From an uncultured Spirochaeta sp. (lineage in GTDB: Bacteria > Spirochaetota > Spirochaetia > DSM-27196 > Alkalispirochaetaceae), in the NCBI GenBank assembly GCA_913030605.1, contig CAJWEZ010000002.1:61257-125256 (forward strand): a stretch of 64,000 bases of DNA, written 5' to 3'. Under the pieces are notes generated by a model. The model was given only the letters and a program-made list of their open reading frames with translations, was not told where the DNA came from and ran no database searches. The position numbers and the translations under genes are program-made. Positions 26,315-35,728 of this stretch are shown piece after piece (position 1 is the stretch's first letter; each line of letters begins with the position of its first letter).

Positions 26315-26959
26315 TCAGTTGAACAAATGGTCGATGTCTTCCTCGTCCTTGCCCAGCATCTCACGGATACGCTGTGTCATCGCCCGCCGTTCGCGTCCGG
26401 CATCCAGGGCACGGGCCGCACGACGCATTCGGTCCGGGGTCGAGCGCATCTCTATGAGCTGCTGTTTTTCCTCGGTACTGAAGACGTCCGTCGTTGCCAG
26501 GAGAAACGAGAGCTCCTCGGGCTCCAGCGACTCGAGCATCGTCGTGTCGACATCGTAGCCGGCGACGCGTGCGAATTCCGTGAGGTCGTCGATCGCGGTC
26601 CGCGACAGATCGCTGACTGCCTGAACCTCTTCGCCCGGGATCGCCGCATCGCGAAACACCTCAATGTCGGCCTCCAGGTAGGACTGGTCCTCGTGCATCG
26701 CGGTGACGCGAAACCGCTCCGTGCCGATCGTGAGAATATCGAGACGGCCGTCGTCGTAGCGGTTGATCACGCTATCGATACGGGCGAGACAGCCCACGGT
26801 CTGCACGGTGGTGCCCGTATGCAGCAGGACGCCAAACGGTACGTCCTGCTCGAGGCAACGCGCCACCAGCAACCGGTAGCGTTCCTCGAAAATGTGCAGT
26901 GGCAGCGGCATGCGCGGCATGAGGACGAGCCCCAGCGGAAACACCGGTACGCGGTTCAC
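26315..26959 (-). CDS. LON substrate-binding domain protein
   Basis: A 214-residue protein whose N-terminal half is the stand-alone LON substrate-binding domain (PUA-like): VPVFPLGLVLMPRMPLPLHI, then FEERYRLLV, then VGCLARIDSVINRYDDGRLD. The C-terminal half is helical. It has no ATPase or protease domain, so it is not a protease; such proteins are of unknown function in bacteria. The start overlaps the xth stop by four bases (ATGA), which indicates coupling with xth. Confidence 0.8.
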   Translation of the reverse strand: MNRVPVFPLGLVLMPRMPLPLHIFEERYRLLVARCLEQDVPFGVLLHTGTTVQTVGCLARIDSVINRYDDGRLDILTIGTERFRVTAMHEDQSYLEADIEVFRDAAIPGEEVQAVSDLSRTAIDDLTEFARVAGYDVDTTMLESLEPEELSFLLATTDVFSTEEKQQLIEMRSTPDRMRRAARALDAGRERRAMTQRIREMLGKDEEDIDHLFN

Positions 26960-27726
26960 AGTTCAACCTCGATGTCCAGCGTGACGGGACAGTGGTCCGA
27001 TCCGTACACGTCGGATCGGATGGCAGCCGAGGACACCCTGTCCAGGAATCCCCGATCCACGGCGTGGTAGTCGATCCGCCAGCCGACGTTTTTTTCCCGG
27101 GCACGGGCGCGGTAGGACCACCACGAGTAGTGTCCCGGTTCCGAGACAAAGTGCCGGAAGGTGTCGACGTATCCGTGTTCGAGGAACGAGCTCATCCACT
27201 CGCGCTCTTGCGGCAGGTATCCCGGGTTGTCCTCGTTCTGCTTCGGCCGCGCAAGGTCGATCTCGGTATGGGCGATATTGAAGTCACCGCAGATCACCAC
27301 GTGGCCGCCGTCGGCGACGATTCGGTCCGCCTCGGCGTGTATCGCGTCGCAGTACGCGAGCTTGTAATCGAGCCGGGCTCCCCCGGCCTGGCTGTTGGGG
27401 AAGTACCCCGTGATGAGGGTAAAGTCGGCGTATTCTGCGATCAGGGTTCGTCCTTCAGCGTCGAACTCGCGCCGGCCGAGGGGGCGCACCTCCCTCGGCG
27501 GCGTGCGGGAGTAGATCGCTACACCGCTGTAGCCCTTCTTCTCCGCCGACGCAAAAAACGCATGGTATCCGTCGGGCTCGCTCAGGGCTGTGTCGAGCTG
27601 GTCGGGCGAGGCCTTGGTCTCCTGAAGGCAGAGAATATCCGGGCTCGTCTGCGCCAGAAACTCACCGAAACCTTTCTTCTGGGCGGCGCGAATCCCGTTC
27701 ACGTTCCACGATACGAGCTGTGTCAT
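26956..27726 (-). CDS. xth: Exodeoxyribonuclease III
   Basis: A 256-residue endonuclease/exonuclease/phosphatase-fold enzyme. The motifs LVSWNVNGIRAAQKKGF, LCLQETKA, ICGDFNIAHTEIDL and the C-terminal SDHCPVTLDIE are intact, including the catalytic aspartate, asparagine and histidine positions. It cleaves DNA at abasic sites and removes 3' blocking groups in base excision repair. Length is normal. It is coupled by overlap to the LON-domain gene downstream. Confidence 0.95.
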   Translation of the reverse strand: MTQLVSWNVNGIRAAQKKGFGEFLAQTSPDILCLQETKASPDQLDTALSEPDGYHAFFASAEKKGYSGVAIYSRTPPREVRPLGRREFDAEGRTLIAEYADFTLITGYFPNSQAGGARLDYKLAYCDAIHAEADRIVADGGHVVICGDFNIAHTEIDLARPKQNEDNPGYLPQEREWMSSFLEHGYVDTFRHFVSEPGHYSWWSYRARAREKNVGWRIDYHAVDRGFLDRVSSAAIRSDVYGSDHCPVTLDIEVEL

Positions 27727-27772
27727 TGCCGGACAAGGTACTCACACCGCGCCCGGGGGAGCAACGGTGAGA

Positions 27773-29755
27773 CTACGATTCGACGCCGAGTTCCTGGAGG
27801 CTGGTCACCAGCGACTCCCACTCGGCACCTGCCCGGTGCTGATCGGCCTCGTTCCGCTGGAGACGGTCCTGGAGATCCCGTATACGTTCGGGGTCCGTAT
27901 AGTTTTCCTCGAGAGACATGGCGTGCTGGATGTCGCCGTGCTCGTGCTCCAGCCGTTCCATCTCCTCCAGCACCTCGTGTTCGCGTCGCTGCAGCCGTCG
28001 CACTTCCCCGCGGAGCGCCTTCTGACGGGCGTAGTCGTCTCCGGCGGGCCGGTTTGCGCCGGTCGAGCCGGCGGCGGACGAGGCCGCTGTGGCCGAACCC
28101 GGTGTTTCGCCGCGTTCAGCCGTGGCGAATACTTCGCCCAGATGGCTCCCCTCGAACTCCCGGTAGCTGCCGGGGTAGTAGCGCCACGCCTGTGGCGGCC
28201 GCTGGTCGCGGTCGATCGAATGGGGCCACAGGGCCAGGACGTCGGTGGATACGGCGCGAAGGAAGTGGCGGTCATGGGACACTACCACCGCGGATCCCTG
28301 GTACGAGGAAAGCGCCCGGGCGAGAACCTCCTGACTGGTCATGTCCAGGTGGTTGGTGGGCTCATCCAGGATCAGAAGATTGGCGGGCTGCACCAGGAGA
28401 CCGGCGATCACCAGGCGGCTGCGTTCGCCGCCGCTGAGCACATCGAGCGGCTTGTCGATCGCATCCTCGTCGAAGAGAAACGAGCCCAGCATGGAACGGA
28501 CCCGGGGGAGGGCCTCGTCCGACGCCCGGGAGGCGAGGTAGTCGTACACGCTTGTCCCGGTCGGAAGGGTGTCGGCACTGTCCTGGGCGTAGTAGGCGAT
28601 CTGGACGCCGGTCCCCGTCCGCACGGACCCCGCCGTGGGCGTATCGTTTCCGGCGAGAATCCGGAGCAGCGTGGACTTGCCGGCGCCGTTCAGCCCCACC
28701 ACCGCCAGTCGCTGGCCGCGTCGAAGGGTGAACTGCAGGTCCTCGAGGACGAGGTGTGAGTCGTAGCGTCGTGTGACCCCGTCGAGCTCCAGTACCTGGT
28801 CGCCGCAGTGGGGCGGCGGCGGCAGCGAGATCGAAATCGGTCGCAGGTGCTGGGGAATCTCGATCCGGTCGGTCTTTTCCAGCGTTTTCACGCGGCTTTG
28901 GACCTGGCGCGCCTTGCTCGCCTTGGCCCGAAACCGGCGAATGAACTCCTCCTGCCTGCGAATCTCCTCCTGCTGTTGTGCCCACGCCTTGACCAGCTGT
29001 TCGAGTTCCTGGGTGCGCCGGGCTTCGTATTCGCTGTAGCTGCCCTTGTACCGGCGCAGGCGTCCACCGAACAGTTCGAGGATGATCGAAACCGAATCAT
29101 CCAGAAAGGCCCGGTCGTGGGAGACGAGGACAACCCCGCCGTCGTAGCCCCGAATGAAGTCTGCCAGCCACAGGCGGGCCTCACTGTCCAGGTAGTTCGT
29201 TGGCTCGTCGAGGAGGAGGAAATCCGCCCTGGTCAGGAGCGTGCGCGCCAGCGAGGCCCGCATCTGCCAGCCGCCGCTGAACTCCCCGAGGGGACGATGC
29301 AGGTCGTCCTGCGCAAAGCCGAGTCCGTGGAGCACGCGGGCGATCTCGGTGGCCCGCTCGTGGTATCCGCGGCGTTCCAGCGTGTCGTCGATCTCGGCGA
29401 GCCGCGCCAGCGCGGCCGTATCGTCGGGCGTCCGGCTGAGGCGATCGGCGAGTTGTGCTCGCTCGGAGACGAGGGTGTGCTCCGCCCGGAATCCACGATC
29501 GGCAAGCCCGGAGATCGTCTCCTCGGCGGGAACGTCGAGGCGTTGCGGAAGGTAGGCGAGGGTCGCATTCCGGCCGCGGGTCACCTCGCCGGCATCCGGC
29601 ACGGTGTCTTCCGCGAGGATCTTCAGGAACGTGGTCTTGCCGCTGCCGTTGGCGCCGACCAGTCCCGCGCGGACGCCGGGGTCGAGCGTCACACTGACAC
29701 CGTCGAGGATCGTCTGCGGCCCGAAGGCGAGATGGAGTCCCGTTGCCGAGAGCAT
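27773..29755 (-). CDS. ABC-F family ATPase
   Basis: A 660-residue cytoplasmic protein with two ATP-binding cassettes and no membrane domain. The first has Walker A GANGSGKTT, signature LGEFSGGWQMRASLART and DEPTNYLDSEA. The second has Walker A GLNGAGKST, signature DVLSGGERSRLVIAG and DEPTNHLDMTS. They are joined by the charged linker typical of ABC-F (EEFIRRFRAKASKARQVQSR). The C-terminus is a coiled coil (KALRGEVRRLQRREHEVLEE). ABC-F proteins act on the ribosome, as translation factors or in antibiotic protection. The layout is closest to the Uup/YheS groups; the exact role is not readable. Confidence 0.9.
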   Translation of the reverse strand: MLSATGLHLAFGPQTILDGVSVTLDPGVRAGLVGANGSGKTTFLKILAEDTVPDAGEVTRGRNATLAYLPQRLDVPAEETISGLADRGFRAEHTLVSERAQLADRLSRTPDDTAALARLAEIDDTLERRGYHERATEIARVLHGLGFAQDDLHRPLGEFSGGWQMRASLARTLLTRADFLLLDEPTNYLDSEARLWLADFIRGYDGGVVLVSHDRAFLDDSVSIILELFGGRLRRYKGSYSEYEARRTQELEQLVKAWAQQQEEIRRQEEFIRRFRAKASKARQVQSRVKTLEKTDRIEIPQHLRPISISLPPPPHCGDQVLELDGVTRRYDSHLVLEDLQFTLRRGQRLAVVGLNGAGKSTLLRILAGNDTPTAGSVRTGTGVQIAYYAQDSADTLPTGTSVYDYLASRASDEALPRVRSMLGSFLFDEDAIDKPLDVLSGGERSRLVIAGLLVQPANLLILDEPTNHLDMTSQEVLARALSSYQGSAVVVSHDRHFLRAVSTDVLALWPHSIDRDQRPPQAWRYYPGSYREFEGSHLGEVFATAERGETPGSATAASSAAGSTGANRPAGDDYARQKALRGEVRRLQRREHEVLEEMERLEHEHGDIQHAMSLEENYTDPERIRDLQDRLQRNEADQHRAGAEWESLVTSLQELGVES

Positions 29756-29761
29756 TCCGGA

Positions 29762-31045
29762 TCAGCTGTTTGTGAAGCGGTAGAACATGACCACCGGAGA
29801 GATCGGCTCTTCCTCGACCACGTTGTCGTCGTTCACGAGCTGCGGCGGAACGTAGACCAGTCGCAGCCCGTCCTCGACGAGAGTATACAGGAACGCCGTG
29901 CTGCGCCCCGATCCCAGCTGCATCTGGAGGGCGCCGTCGTAGCGTCCCCGGAGATCGTCAGCGAGGAAGAGTGAGAACTCGAGACTGGCGGTGCCGTCAA
30001 AGCTTGATGGAAGTACGGTCGGGACCAGGCGATCGTAGCCGGTCCAGTTCACTGTGCCCCGCTCCCCGAGTGACATCGTGCCGAACGCGGTGCTTACCAG
30101 GCCGTTGCCTCGACTCAGGATCTGGTCCAGTTGCTGCCGCCGCCGTTCCTGTTCGGCTTCGATCACCTCCTGAAGGTCATCCTCGATGCGCACGAAGGTG
30201 GTGGCGCGCTCGCGTCCGTTGATGTTGTACTGCGCCTGCAGCGACCGGTCTCCGGATATCGTCAACTGGAGATCCGTGCCTTCGAGACGGATCGTGTTTT
30301 CCGACGGCGACGATACCGCGGTATAGCTGAACGTGCGCTGAACGTCCGGGAGGACAAGACGAAACTCCTGCGCCTCGGTGTCGCCGAAGAGGCCAAAGCG
30401 CGGTCCAAACCGTGAAAGGACGACCCGACCGGACTGGATCATGCGGTCGAAATAGTCCGGCCGCCAGTCCACGCCGGCGATATCTTCGAGAAGCCGCGTG
30501 GTGGAGTCCTGCTGGGCGGAGCTCTGGGTGCTGCGTCCGCTGGCCCCCGTGAGTTCCAGGTGGTACCCGAACACCCATCCGGTGATGCCCTCACGGGTGA
30601 GGACGCGGTACCAGTAGTCCACAAGCCCCGCTTCGTTTGATTCTTCGTCCTCGCGATCGAGTATCTTCACGAGTTCGCCGTCACGGAGGCGGTACACCCG
30701 GGTTGTGGTACGGTCGGCGCGTTCCCGTACCGGCAGCGCGGTTCGCAGGCTCCGGCCGTATACAGTGGCCCACTGCGAAAAGCCGTCCACAAAACTCTGA
30801 GCGGCGGCCTGGTCCTCGAAGCGCATGACGCGCCACGCATCGACGCTGACGGTGGCGTCTTCCACCTCCAGGCCAACTGTCTCCTGGATGTCGGACTCGG
30901 TCACGACCGGCAGAAGCTCGCCTTCGGCGAGGCCGCTGTCGGGTTCCGGCCACAGGACGACGGCGTAGCCGATCGGCTGGCTGGAACACGCGGCAAGGGA
31001 CAATACAGCAAGAAGAATGATCAGCTTCACCGAGATCCGTTTCAT
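29762..31045 (-). CDS. Predicted lipoprotein with SH3-like domain
   Basis: A 427-residue protein with a lipoprotein signal: MKRISVKLIILLAVLSLAACSS, lipobox LAAC, lipidated cysteine near residue 20. Residues about 105-165 look like a bacterial SH3-type domain (VYRLRDGELVKILDRE and WYRVLTREGITGWVFGYHLE). The rest is beta-rich, with an RLEGTDLQLTISGD block. The large size and beta content suggest a periplasmic or outer-membrane-anchored protein. The function is unknown. It is the last of three exported-protein genes in a row and is followed by the ABC-F gene 6 bases later. Confidence 0.7.
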   Translation of the reverse strand: MKRISVKLIILLAVLSLAACSSQPIGYAVVLWPEPDSGLAEGELLPVVTESDIQETVGLEVEDATVSVDAWRVMRFEDQAAAQSFVDGFSQWATVYGRSLRTALPVRERADRTTTRVYRLRDGELVKILDREDEESNEAGLVDYWYRVLTREGITGWVFGYHLELTGASGRSTQSSAQQDSTTRLLEDIAGVDWRPDYFDRMIQSGRVVLSRFGPRFGLFGDTEAQEFRLVLPDVQRTFSYTAVSSPSENTIRLEGTDLQLTISGDRSLQAQYNINGRERATTFVRIEDDLQEVIEAEQERRRQQLDQILSRGNGLVSTAFGTMSLGERGTVNWTGYDRLVPTVLPSSFDGTASLEFSLFLADDLRGRYDGALQMQLGSGRSTAFLYTLVEDGLRLVYVPPQLVNDDNVVEEEPISPVVMFYRFTNS

Positions 31046-31121
31046 AGCAGAGCGTATTTGACCATGCCACCGGGGGCCTGTCAATCGCGGTTGAGCTGTG
31101 TACAGGGGCTGGGCTGTACGA

Positions 31122-32006
31122 TCAGCGCAGCCGTTCGATCTGTTCCGGCGGGACGATGACGACCACGCGGCCCTGCCGGAGAAGATCCCGGTTGTGGTCG
31201 GAGGCCAGAATGCGGTCCGCGTCCTCCGGACTGATCATGATGTCGGTGGGGATGATTCCGAATGCGCGGCGCGCCATGATTCGCAGTGGTTGCGTCCCGG
31301 CGCGCTCTCGCCAGGCGTCGGGGGTCGTCTTGTCGGTGTAGTGAACCACACCCCAGCGACGGATCGCTTCCGGATCAACCATGTCCTGTTCGAGAACCGG
31401 GCGCAGGTTGGTGTCGTAGATCTGTGGAAAGAGGGCGGGGACAAGCAGCGCCTCTTCTCCGGAACGACCGGGGTCCATCGTACCGTGGACCGGAAGGGGC
31501 TCGGCGGCGTAGATCACGATCCCGGTGAAGTCCCTGGTTGGAACCCAGCGAACAACGCGCTCCATCTGGAACGGAACGGTATGATTCACGAACAATCGGG
31601 TCAGGTCGGGGAAGAGCGGAACACGGTACGTCCGGGAGACCGTCCGGAGGTCTGCGCTGGGCCTGGGGACGCCGCGTTCGGCCTGTTCGGCGAGGTCGGC
31701 TATCCGGGAGGCCAGGTCCGGATCCTGACGTACGGCGTCCTCGATCATGCGCCGAGAGTCCACCGGAAGCGGCAGCAGGCTGGAAAACAGCACGCCGGGA
31801 AACTCCTGCTCGATGCGCGTCTGCGCCCGGTACAGGTCTGCGGCGGACCGCTGTCGATCGGTGGCGAGGTGCGCCTGGAGGTCAACGGTAAAGGAGTTCG
31901 TTTCCCAGTCGATGCGGCTGTCGGAGGTCGTTTCCTGCGCCGGGACGTCGTCAACGGAGAGAAACGCGAGGGCTACGCATGTGAGTGCGACCGCTGCTCG
32001 TACCAT
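31122..32006 (-). CDS. Exported protein of unknown function
   Basis: A 294-residue protein with a signal peptide: MVRAAVALTCVALAFLSVDD, then VPAQE, with cleavage after VPA. It contains ERVVRWVPTRDFTGIVIYAA, then TTPDAWRERAGTQPLRIMAR and a C-terminal SPEDADRILASDHNRDLLR. The last resembles a region where a protein would face a partner or complex, but I cannot name a family. There is no membrane segment after the signal peptide. It lies 50 bases downstream of the TPR-like exported gene and belongs to the same unit. Confidence 0.6.
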   Translation of the reverse strand: MVRAAVALTCVALAFLSVDDVPAQETTSDSRIDWETNSFTVDLQAHLATDRQRSAADLYRAQTRIEQEFPGVLFSSLLPLPVDSRRMIEDAVRQDPDLASRIADLAEQAERGVPRPSADLRTVSRTYRVPLFPDLTRLFVNHTVPFQMERVVRWVPTRDFTGIVIYAAEPLPVHGTMDPGRSGEEALLVPALFPQIYDTNLRPVLEQDMVDPEAIRRWGVVHYTDKTTPDAWRERAGTQPLRIMARRAFGIIPTDIMISPEDADRILASDHNRDLLRQGRVVVIVPPEQIERLR

Positions 32007-32056
32007 TACACTACAGATTGTCGGCCACCGGAGCTCCCGGCCGTAGTCCCGGCACC

Positions 32057-33079
32057 TCAGATTGTCTCGCCGAAGTAGATGCCCGCCCACTCCCACGTTC
32101 CGTTGATTTCGGGGTCTGCGGGAAAATCGACGCGACGAAAGTAGAGATACCAGGTGGGGATACGATGTGACCAGCCCCACGTCCGCAGGTACGCTTCGTT
32201 GGCGTTCGAGGACATCTCCAGCTCCTGCGCAAAGCGGACGCGCGAGCGTCGCAGAAACGCCGCGATGTCAAACGATGGAATCTCGCTGTTGGCGTCGCCG
32301 AGTTCCTGCTCCCACGACATCGTGAAGAAGTTGACCTGGGCACGGTAGCGCAGGAGCGCCCGCGGGTCCTGGCGCCACAGAGCGTTCTTGATCGATTGAA
32401 CCAACGCGTTCAGGTCCCGTTCGGTCCAGGAGCGGGCAGAGTCGTAGAAGGCGATCCGCTGGGTGACTTCCTGGCGCGCGTTGGGGCGTCCGGGTACCCG
32501 CGTCGCCGGGTAGCGGAGGAAGGTGCGGTACTCGTCGTAGGCGTCGGTCCAGCGCCCCGTTCCCGCGTAGGCCTCAGCGAGGTAGTAGGCGAGAAGCCCC
32601 GGCTGGATATCGTCGGCGTAATCGTGTTCGAGGCGGGTCAGGTACTCCAGTCGCTCGTCGGGGTCGTCGACGATATCGAGGAGGCTGTCGATCGCGACCC
32701 GATGGGTGGAAACCGACCGTACGACGACATCGGGAAATGCAAGTAACGCCCGACGCTGGTACTGCCGCGCCACCTCGGGACTGCCGTGGGAACGATAGAG
32801 ATCCCCGACGACCGTCAGGTAGTAGCCGTTATTTTCATCGCCGGGAAACCGTTGAACGTGGTCGGTGAGAAACGCGACCATGGCGGTCCAGTCGTGCGCC
32901 TCGCGGGTGGCTTGTGCGGCGCGCTCAACCACCGGAAACGGAGGAGGTCCCTCGGCGGACTGTGTGCGGTAGATTCGCACCGGCAGGGGCTCGTCGGTGG
33001 GCGATTCGCCGACGGACGTAAGGAGGATGCCCGCGGCAAGAACGGCCAGGGGCAGCAGGAGAACGGTGACGCGCTGCAT
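32057..33079 (-). CDS. Exported protein with TPR-like helical repeats
   Basis: A 340-residue protein with an N-terminal hydrophobic signal or anchor (MQRVTVLLLPLAVLAAGILL) and no lipobox. The middle has tetratricopeptide-like helices: TREAHDWTAMVAFLTDHVQR, LTVVGDLYRSHGSPEVARQY and LLAYYLAEAYAGTGRWTDAY. The C-terminal domain is aromatic-rich (TWGWSHRIPTWYLYFRR and GTWEWAGIYFGETI). It is probably a periplasmic scaffold. The first of three consecutive genes for exported proteins, it has no recognised family name. Confidence 0.6.
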   Translation of the reverse strand: MQRVTVLLLPLAVLAAGILLTSVGESPTDEPLPVRIYRTQSAEGPPPFPVVERAAQATREAHDWTAMVAFLTDHVQRFPGDENNGYYLTVVGDLYRSHGSPEVARQYQRRALLAFPDVVVRSVSTHRVAIDSLLDIVDDPDERLEYLTRLEHDYADDIQPGLLAYYLAEAYAGTGRWTDAYDEYRTFLRYPATRVPGRPNARQEVTQRIAFYDSARSWTERDLNALVQSIKNALWRQDPRALLRYRAQVNFFTMSWEQELGDANSEIPSFDIAAFLRRSRVRFAQELEMSSNANEAYLRTWGWSHRIPTWYLYFRRVDFPADPEINGTWEWAGIYFGETI

Positions 33080-33146
33080 TGTGAAACACGATAGCGCCGA
33101 CCGGCGGCGATTGGCAAGGAGCCCGCGGAAGGACTACAGTACAGCC

Positions 33147-33656
33147 ATGAGGCGACGGGTACAGCTGGGCATCGCGCTGATCGTGGGTGGGGCGGCTCTG
33201 CTCCTGGTAACGACCGGAACGGTCTCGATCGGCGCGCTATTGCTCCCTATGGTGGTAATCGTCGTCGGGGTGGTCCTGCTGGCCCGCGCGTTCATGCCGG
33301 ATGGGCGTGAGGGCAATGTGTTCGCGGGGACGTTCCTGGTGTTGCTGGGAGGGTTTCTGCTGTTGCGGGAGTCGGCCCTGGCGGCGGTGGAGATCGGCAT
33401 GATCTGGCCGATCTTCATGACGATCGGGGGCCTTGCGCTCGTTGCCTATGGCCTCAAAAAGGGGCCTGAATCGCGTATGAACCTCGTGGTTCCGGGCATC
33501 GCGATCATCCTGCTCTCAGTGCTGTTCCTGCTTTTCAGTCTCGATATCATAACCGCCAGCCTGGCCACCGTTGTGGTGCGGTGGTGGCCGGTGCTGTTTG
33601 TCGGCATCGGCGGCCTGGTGCTTCTCGGCCATGGCTCCGACGGACACGAGACGTAG
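33147..33656 (+). CDS. Small multi-pass membrane protein (LiaF-TM-like)
   Basis: A 169-residue protein with about five hydrophobic segments: VQLGIALIVGGAALLLV, LPMVVIVVGVVLLARA, AGTFLVLLGGFLLLRE, MIWPIFMTIGGLALVAYG and VPGIAIILLSVLFLLFS. The RWWPVLFVGIGGLVLLGHG end resembles the membrane repeats found in DUF5668/LiaF-type proteins. The start has GGAAGG about 15 bases upstream, a longer spacing than usual. It lies between divergent and convergent neighbours and appears monocistronic. The role is unknown, possibly envelope stress sensing by analogy only. Confidence 0.65.
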   Translation: MRRRVQLGIALIVGGAALLLVTTGTVSIGALLLPMVVIVVGVVLLARAFMPDGREGNVFAGTFLVLLGGFLLLRESALAAVEIGMIWPIFMTIGGLALVAYGLKKGPESRMNLVVPGIAIILLSVLFLLFSLDIITASLATVVVRWWPVLFVGIGGLVLLGHGSDGHET

Positions 33657-33684
33657 CGCGCGCCGCGTCCCGTGACACTCCGCC

Positions 33685-34089
33685 CTATCGATCCTCTTCA
33701 GGTTCCGTTTTATCCTCGTCGGCCGATGACGGATCATCACCGTGGTTGTCATCAAACATGATTTCGTCCCACGTAAGGCGCCGGCCGTCCACCGGAGAGG
33801 TGAGCCGGAACGGAAAGGTATGATCGCGAAACCGATAGAGCACCGCCGCCACGACGATGAATGCGGGGGCGAGCATCCAGTCGGCACCCCCGTATGTCAC
33901 GATTCCCTGCGAGAGTATGAAAATCACAAACACACCGAGGGCGATGTACAGCGTGGCGAACCGTTTGCGTTCGGCCTTCTTCTGGTGCCGTCGTTGTACC
34001 ACGTTCACAAACAGAATACCGAGAAAGACCCAGTACAGGGCCCGGGCCAGGTACGCCGCCACCGGCGCCGCCGCGTTCGCTTCTTCCAT
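33685..34089 (-). CDS. Small membrane protein of unknown function
   Basis: A 134-residue protein starting at an ATG preceded by GAAGGGAGT. It has three hydrophobic segments: AYLARALYWVFLGILFVNVV, FATLYIALGVFVIFILSQGI and MLAPAFIVVAAVLYRF. A very acidic C-terminal tail follows (FDDNHGDDPSSADEDKTEPE). No family is recognised. It starts 19 bases after the aroC stop, so it is probably at the end of the regulator-aroK-aroC unit. Confidence 0.6.
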   Translation of the reverse strand: MEEANAAAPVAAYLARALYWVFLGILFVNVVQRRHQKKAERKRFATLYIALGVFVIFILSQGIVTYGGADWMLAPAFIVVAAVLYRFRDHTFPFRLTSPVDGRRLTWDEIMFDDNHGDDPSSADEDKTEPEEDR

Positions 34090-34108
34090 GGGGACTCCCT
34101 TCGGTCGG

Positions 34109-35164
34109 TCAGTAGTGCATCGCGTGCTGCCGCTTCTGGTGATCCAGCACGACAAGTGCCGCCATCGCTTCCACCACCGGCACGATGCGGGGACAGATAC
34201 ACGCGTCGTGGCGCCCTTCGGTTCTGATCGTCTGCGGCGTGCCGTCGATCGCGACGGTCTGCTGCTCCCGGGCGATCGAGCTCGTCGGCTTGACCGCAAC
34301 CCGGAAGATAATCTCTTCGCCGGTGGAGATTCCGCCGATGATCCCACCGGCGTTGTTCGTCAGGAACCCGTCGGGCCCCATCTGATCGTTGTGCTGGCTA
34401 CCGGTCATATCCGCGGCTGCGAAGCCCGCACCGAACTCGATACCCTTGACCGATCCGATCGAAAGCATCGCGTGGGCGATCTCCGCATCGAGTTTGTCGA
34501 AGACCGGTTCGCCGAGGCCGACCTCAACCCCGGTAATACGGCACTCGATGACGCCGCCGACGCTGTCCTCCGAGTCCTTGATCGCCGTGATCTTTTCCAG
34601 CATCCGTTCGGCGGCGGCGGGGTCGCACGCCCGGAGCGGATTTCGCTCGATCGCCTCAGGATCAAACGTTTCGCATTCGATGCCCGCGCTGCGCTTGGTG
34701 TAGGCGAGAACCGAGACACCGCGCTCGGCGAGCACCTTGCGCGCAACGGCTCCGGCGGCGACGCGGCCGGAGGTCTCACGGCCGGAGGCACGCCCGCTCC
34801 CGCGCCAGTCCCGGATACCGTACTTCTGGAGATAGGTGAAATCTGCGTGTCCCGGTCGAAACTTGTCCTTGATGGTGTCGTACGCCGAGGGGTCCGCGTC
34901 GGAGTTGTACAGGATCATCATCAACGGGGTACCGGTGGTGCGTCCCTCGAACACGCCACTCAGAAAATGAACCGTATCGGGTTCCTTCCGCGGAGTGGTA
35001 ATCGAGGACTGTCCCGGTTTGCGCCGGTCGAGCTGCGTCTGCACGTCCTCAAGGGAGAGTTCCACGCCGGGTTTTACGCCGTCGACGACGACGCCTACCG
35101 CACCACCGTGGGATTCCCCGAACGTGGTGATTCGAAATGCCTGTCCGAAGGTGTTGCCGGGCAC
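34109..35164 (-). CDS. aroC: Chorismate synthase
   Basis: A 351-residue enzyme that converts EPSP to chorismate using reduced FMN, the last step of the shikimate pathway. The family signatures are GESHGGAVGVVVDGVKPG near the N-terminus, GRASGRETSGRVAAGAVARK in the middle, and RHDACICPRIVPVVEAM near the C-terminus. Length is normal. It follows the shikimate kinase gene by five bases, so two steps of the same pathway are encoded together. Confidence 0.97.
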   Translation of the reverse strand: MPGNTFGQAFRITTFGESHGGAVGVVVDGVKPGVELSLEDVQTQLDRRKPGQSSITTPRKEPDTVHFLSGVFEGRTTGTPLMMILYNSDADPSAYDTIKDKFRPGHADFTYLQKYGIRDWRGSGRASGRETSGRVAAGAVARKVLAERGVSVLAYTKRSAGIECETFDPEAIERNPLRACDPAAAERMLEKITAIKDSEDSVGGVIECRITGVEVGLGEPVFDKLDAEIAHAMLSIGSVKGIEFGAGFAAADMTGSQHNDQMGPDGFLTNNAGGIIGGISTGEEIIFRVAVKPTSSIAREQQTVAIDGTPQTIRTEGRHDACICPRIVPVVEAMAALVVLDHQKRQHAMHY

Positions 35165-35169
35165 CGTTG

Positions 35170-35727
35170 TTACCTCACTTGCTCCATGATTCGCGCCAGG
35201 GCCTCGTCGGGGTGCAGTCCTGTAATGTCGACGACCAGGTCCGCGTGTTCCCGATAGCGGGCATCTCTTCGCGCTGCGATTTCCAGAAAGTGTTCGCGGG
35301 GCCGCTCCGGGTCGAGAAACGCCGGAACTCCGCCGCGTACCGAGCGGTCATACAATACCAGCGGGTCGTTGTGCAGGTAAAGCATGCGGTAGTTGGTGCT
35401 CAGCACCGCCATCGTGGCAGGGTGATCGCATACGCCGCCGCCGGTGGCAAGCACCACGGCGGATCCCGACACGGTGGATGGAATCTCCCGAACGCACTCC
35501 GCTTCCCACTCCCCGAAGCGGGTGGCTCCCAGGGCGCGAAACACCGTTCGAATGGGAGGTTCCGGTGTGTGTCCCGGCGGCAGGATATTTTCGTATTGCG
35601 CGCGGCGAACCAGGAGATCGTCCAGATCCAGAAAGGGAAGGCCGAGCCTGACGGAGAGCGCGTGGCCGAGTGTGCTCTTGCCGACGTGCTTGAGGCCGGT
35701 AACGGCGATCGACTGCGGGTGGTGCAC
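35170..35727 (-). CDS. aroK: Shikimate kinase-like protein
   Basis: A 185-residue kinase beginning at GTG (VHHPQSIAVTGLKHVGKS). Walker A is GLKHVGKST, the shikimate/metal motif is LDLDDLLVRR, and VLATGGGVCDHP supplies the glycine-rich GGGV loop. These features and the position directly upstream of aroC support phosphorylation of shikimate. The GTG lies one base after the stop of the regulator gene, with no strong ribosome site, so coupling is likely. Upstream in-frame codons belong to the regulator region and were not used. Confidence 0.85.
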   Translation of the reverse strand: MHHPQSIAVTGLKHVGKSTLGHALSVRLGLPFLDLDDLLVRRAQYENILPPGHTPEPPIRTVFRALGATRFGEWEAECVREIPSTVSGSAVVLATGGGVCDHPATMAVLSTNYRMLYLHNDPLVLYDRSVRGGVPAFLDPERPREHFLEIAARRDARYREHADLVVDITGLHPDEALARIMEQVR

Positions 35728-35728
35728 G

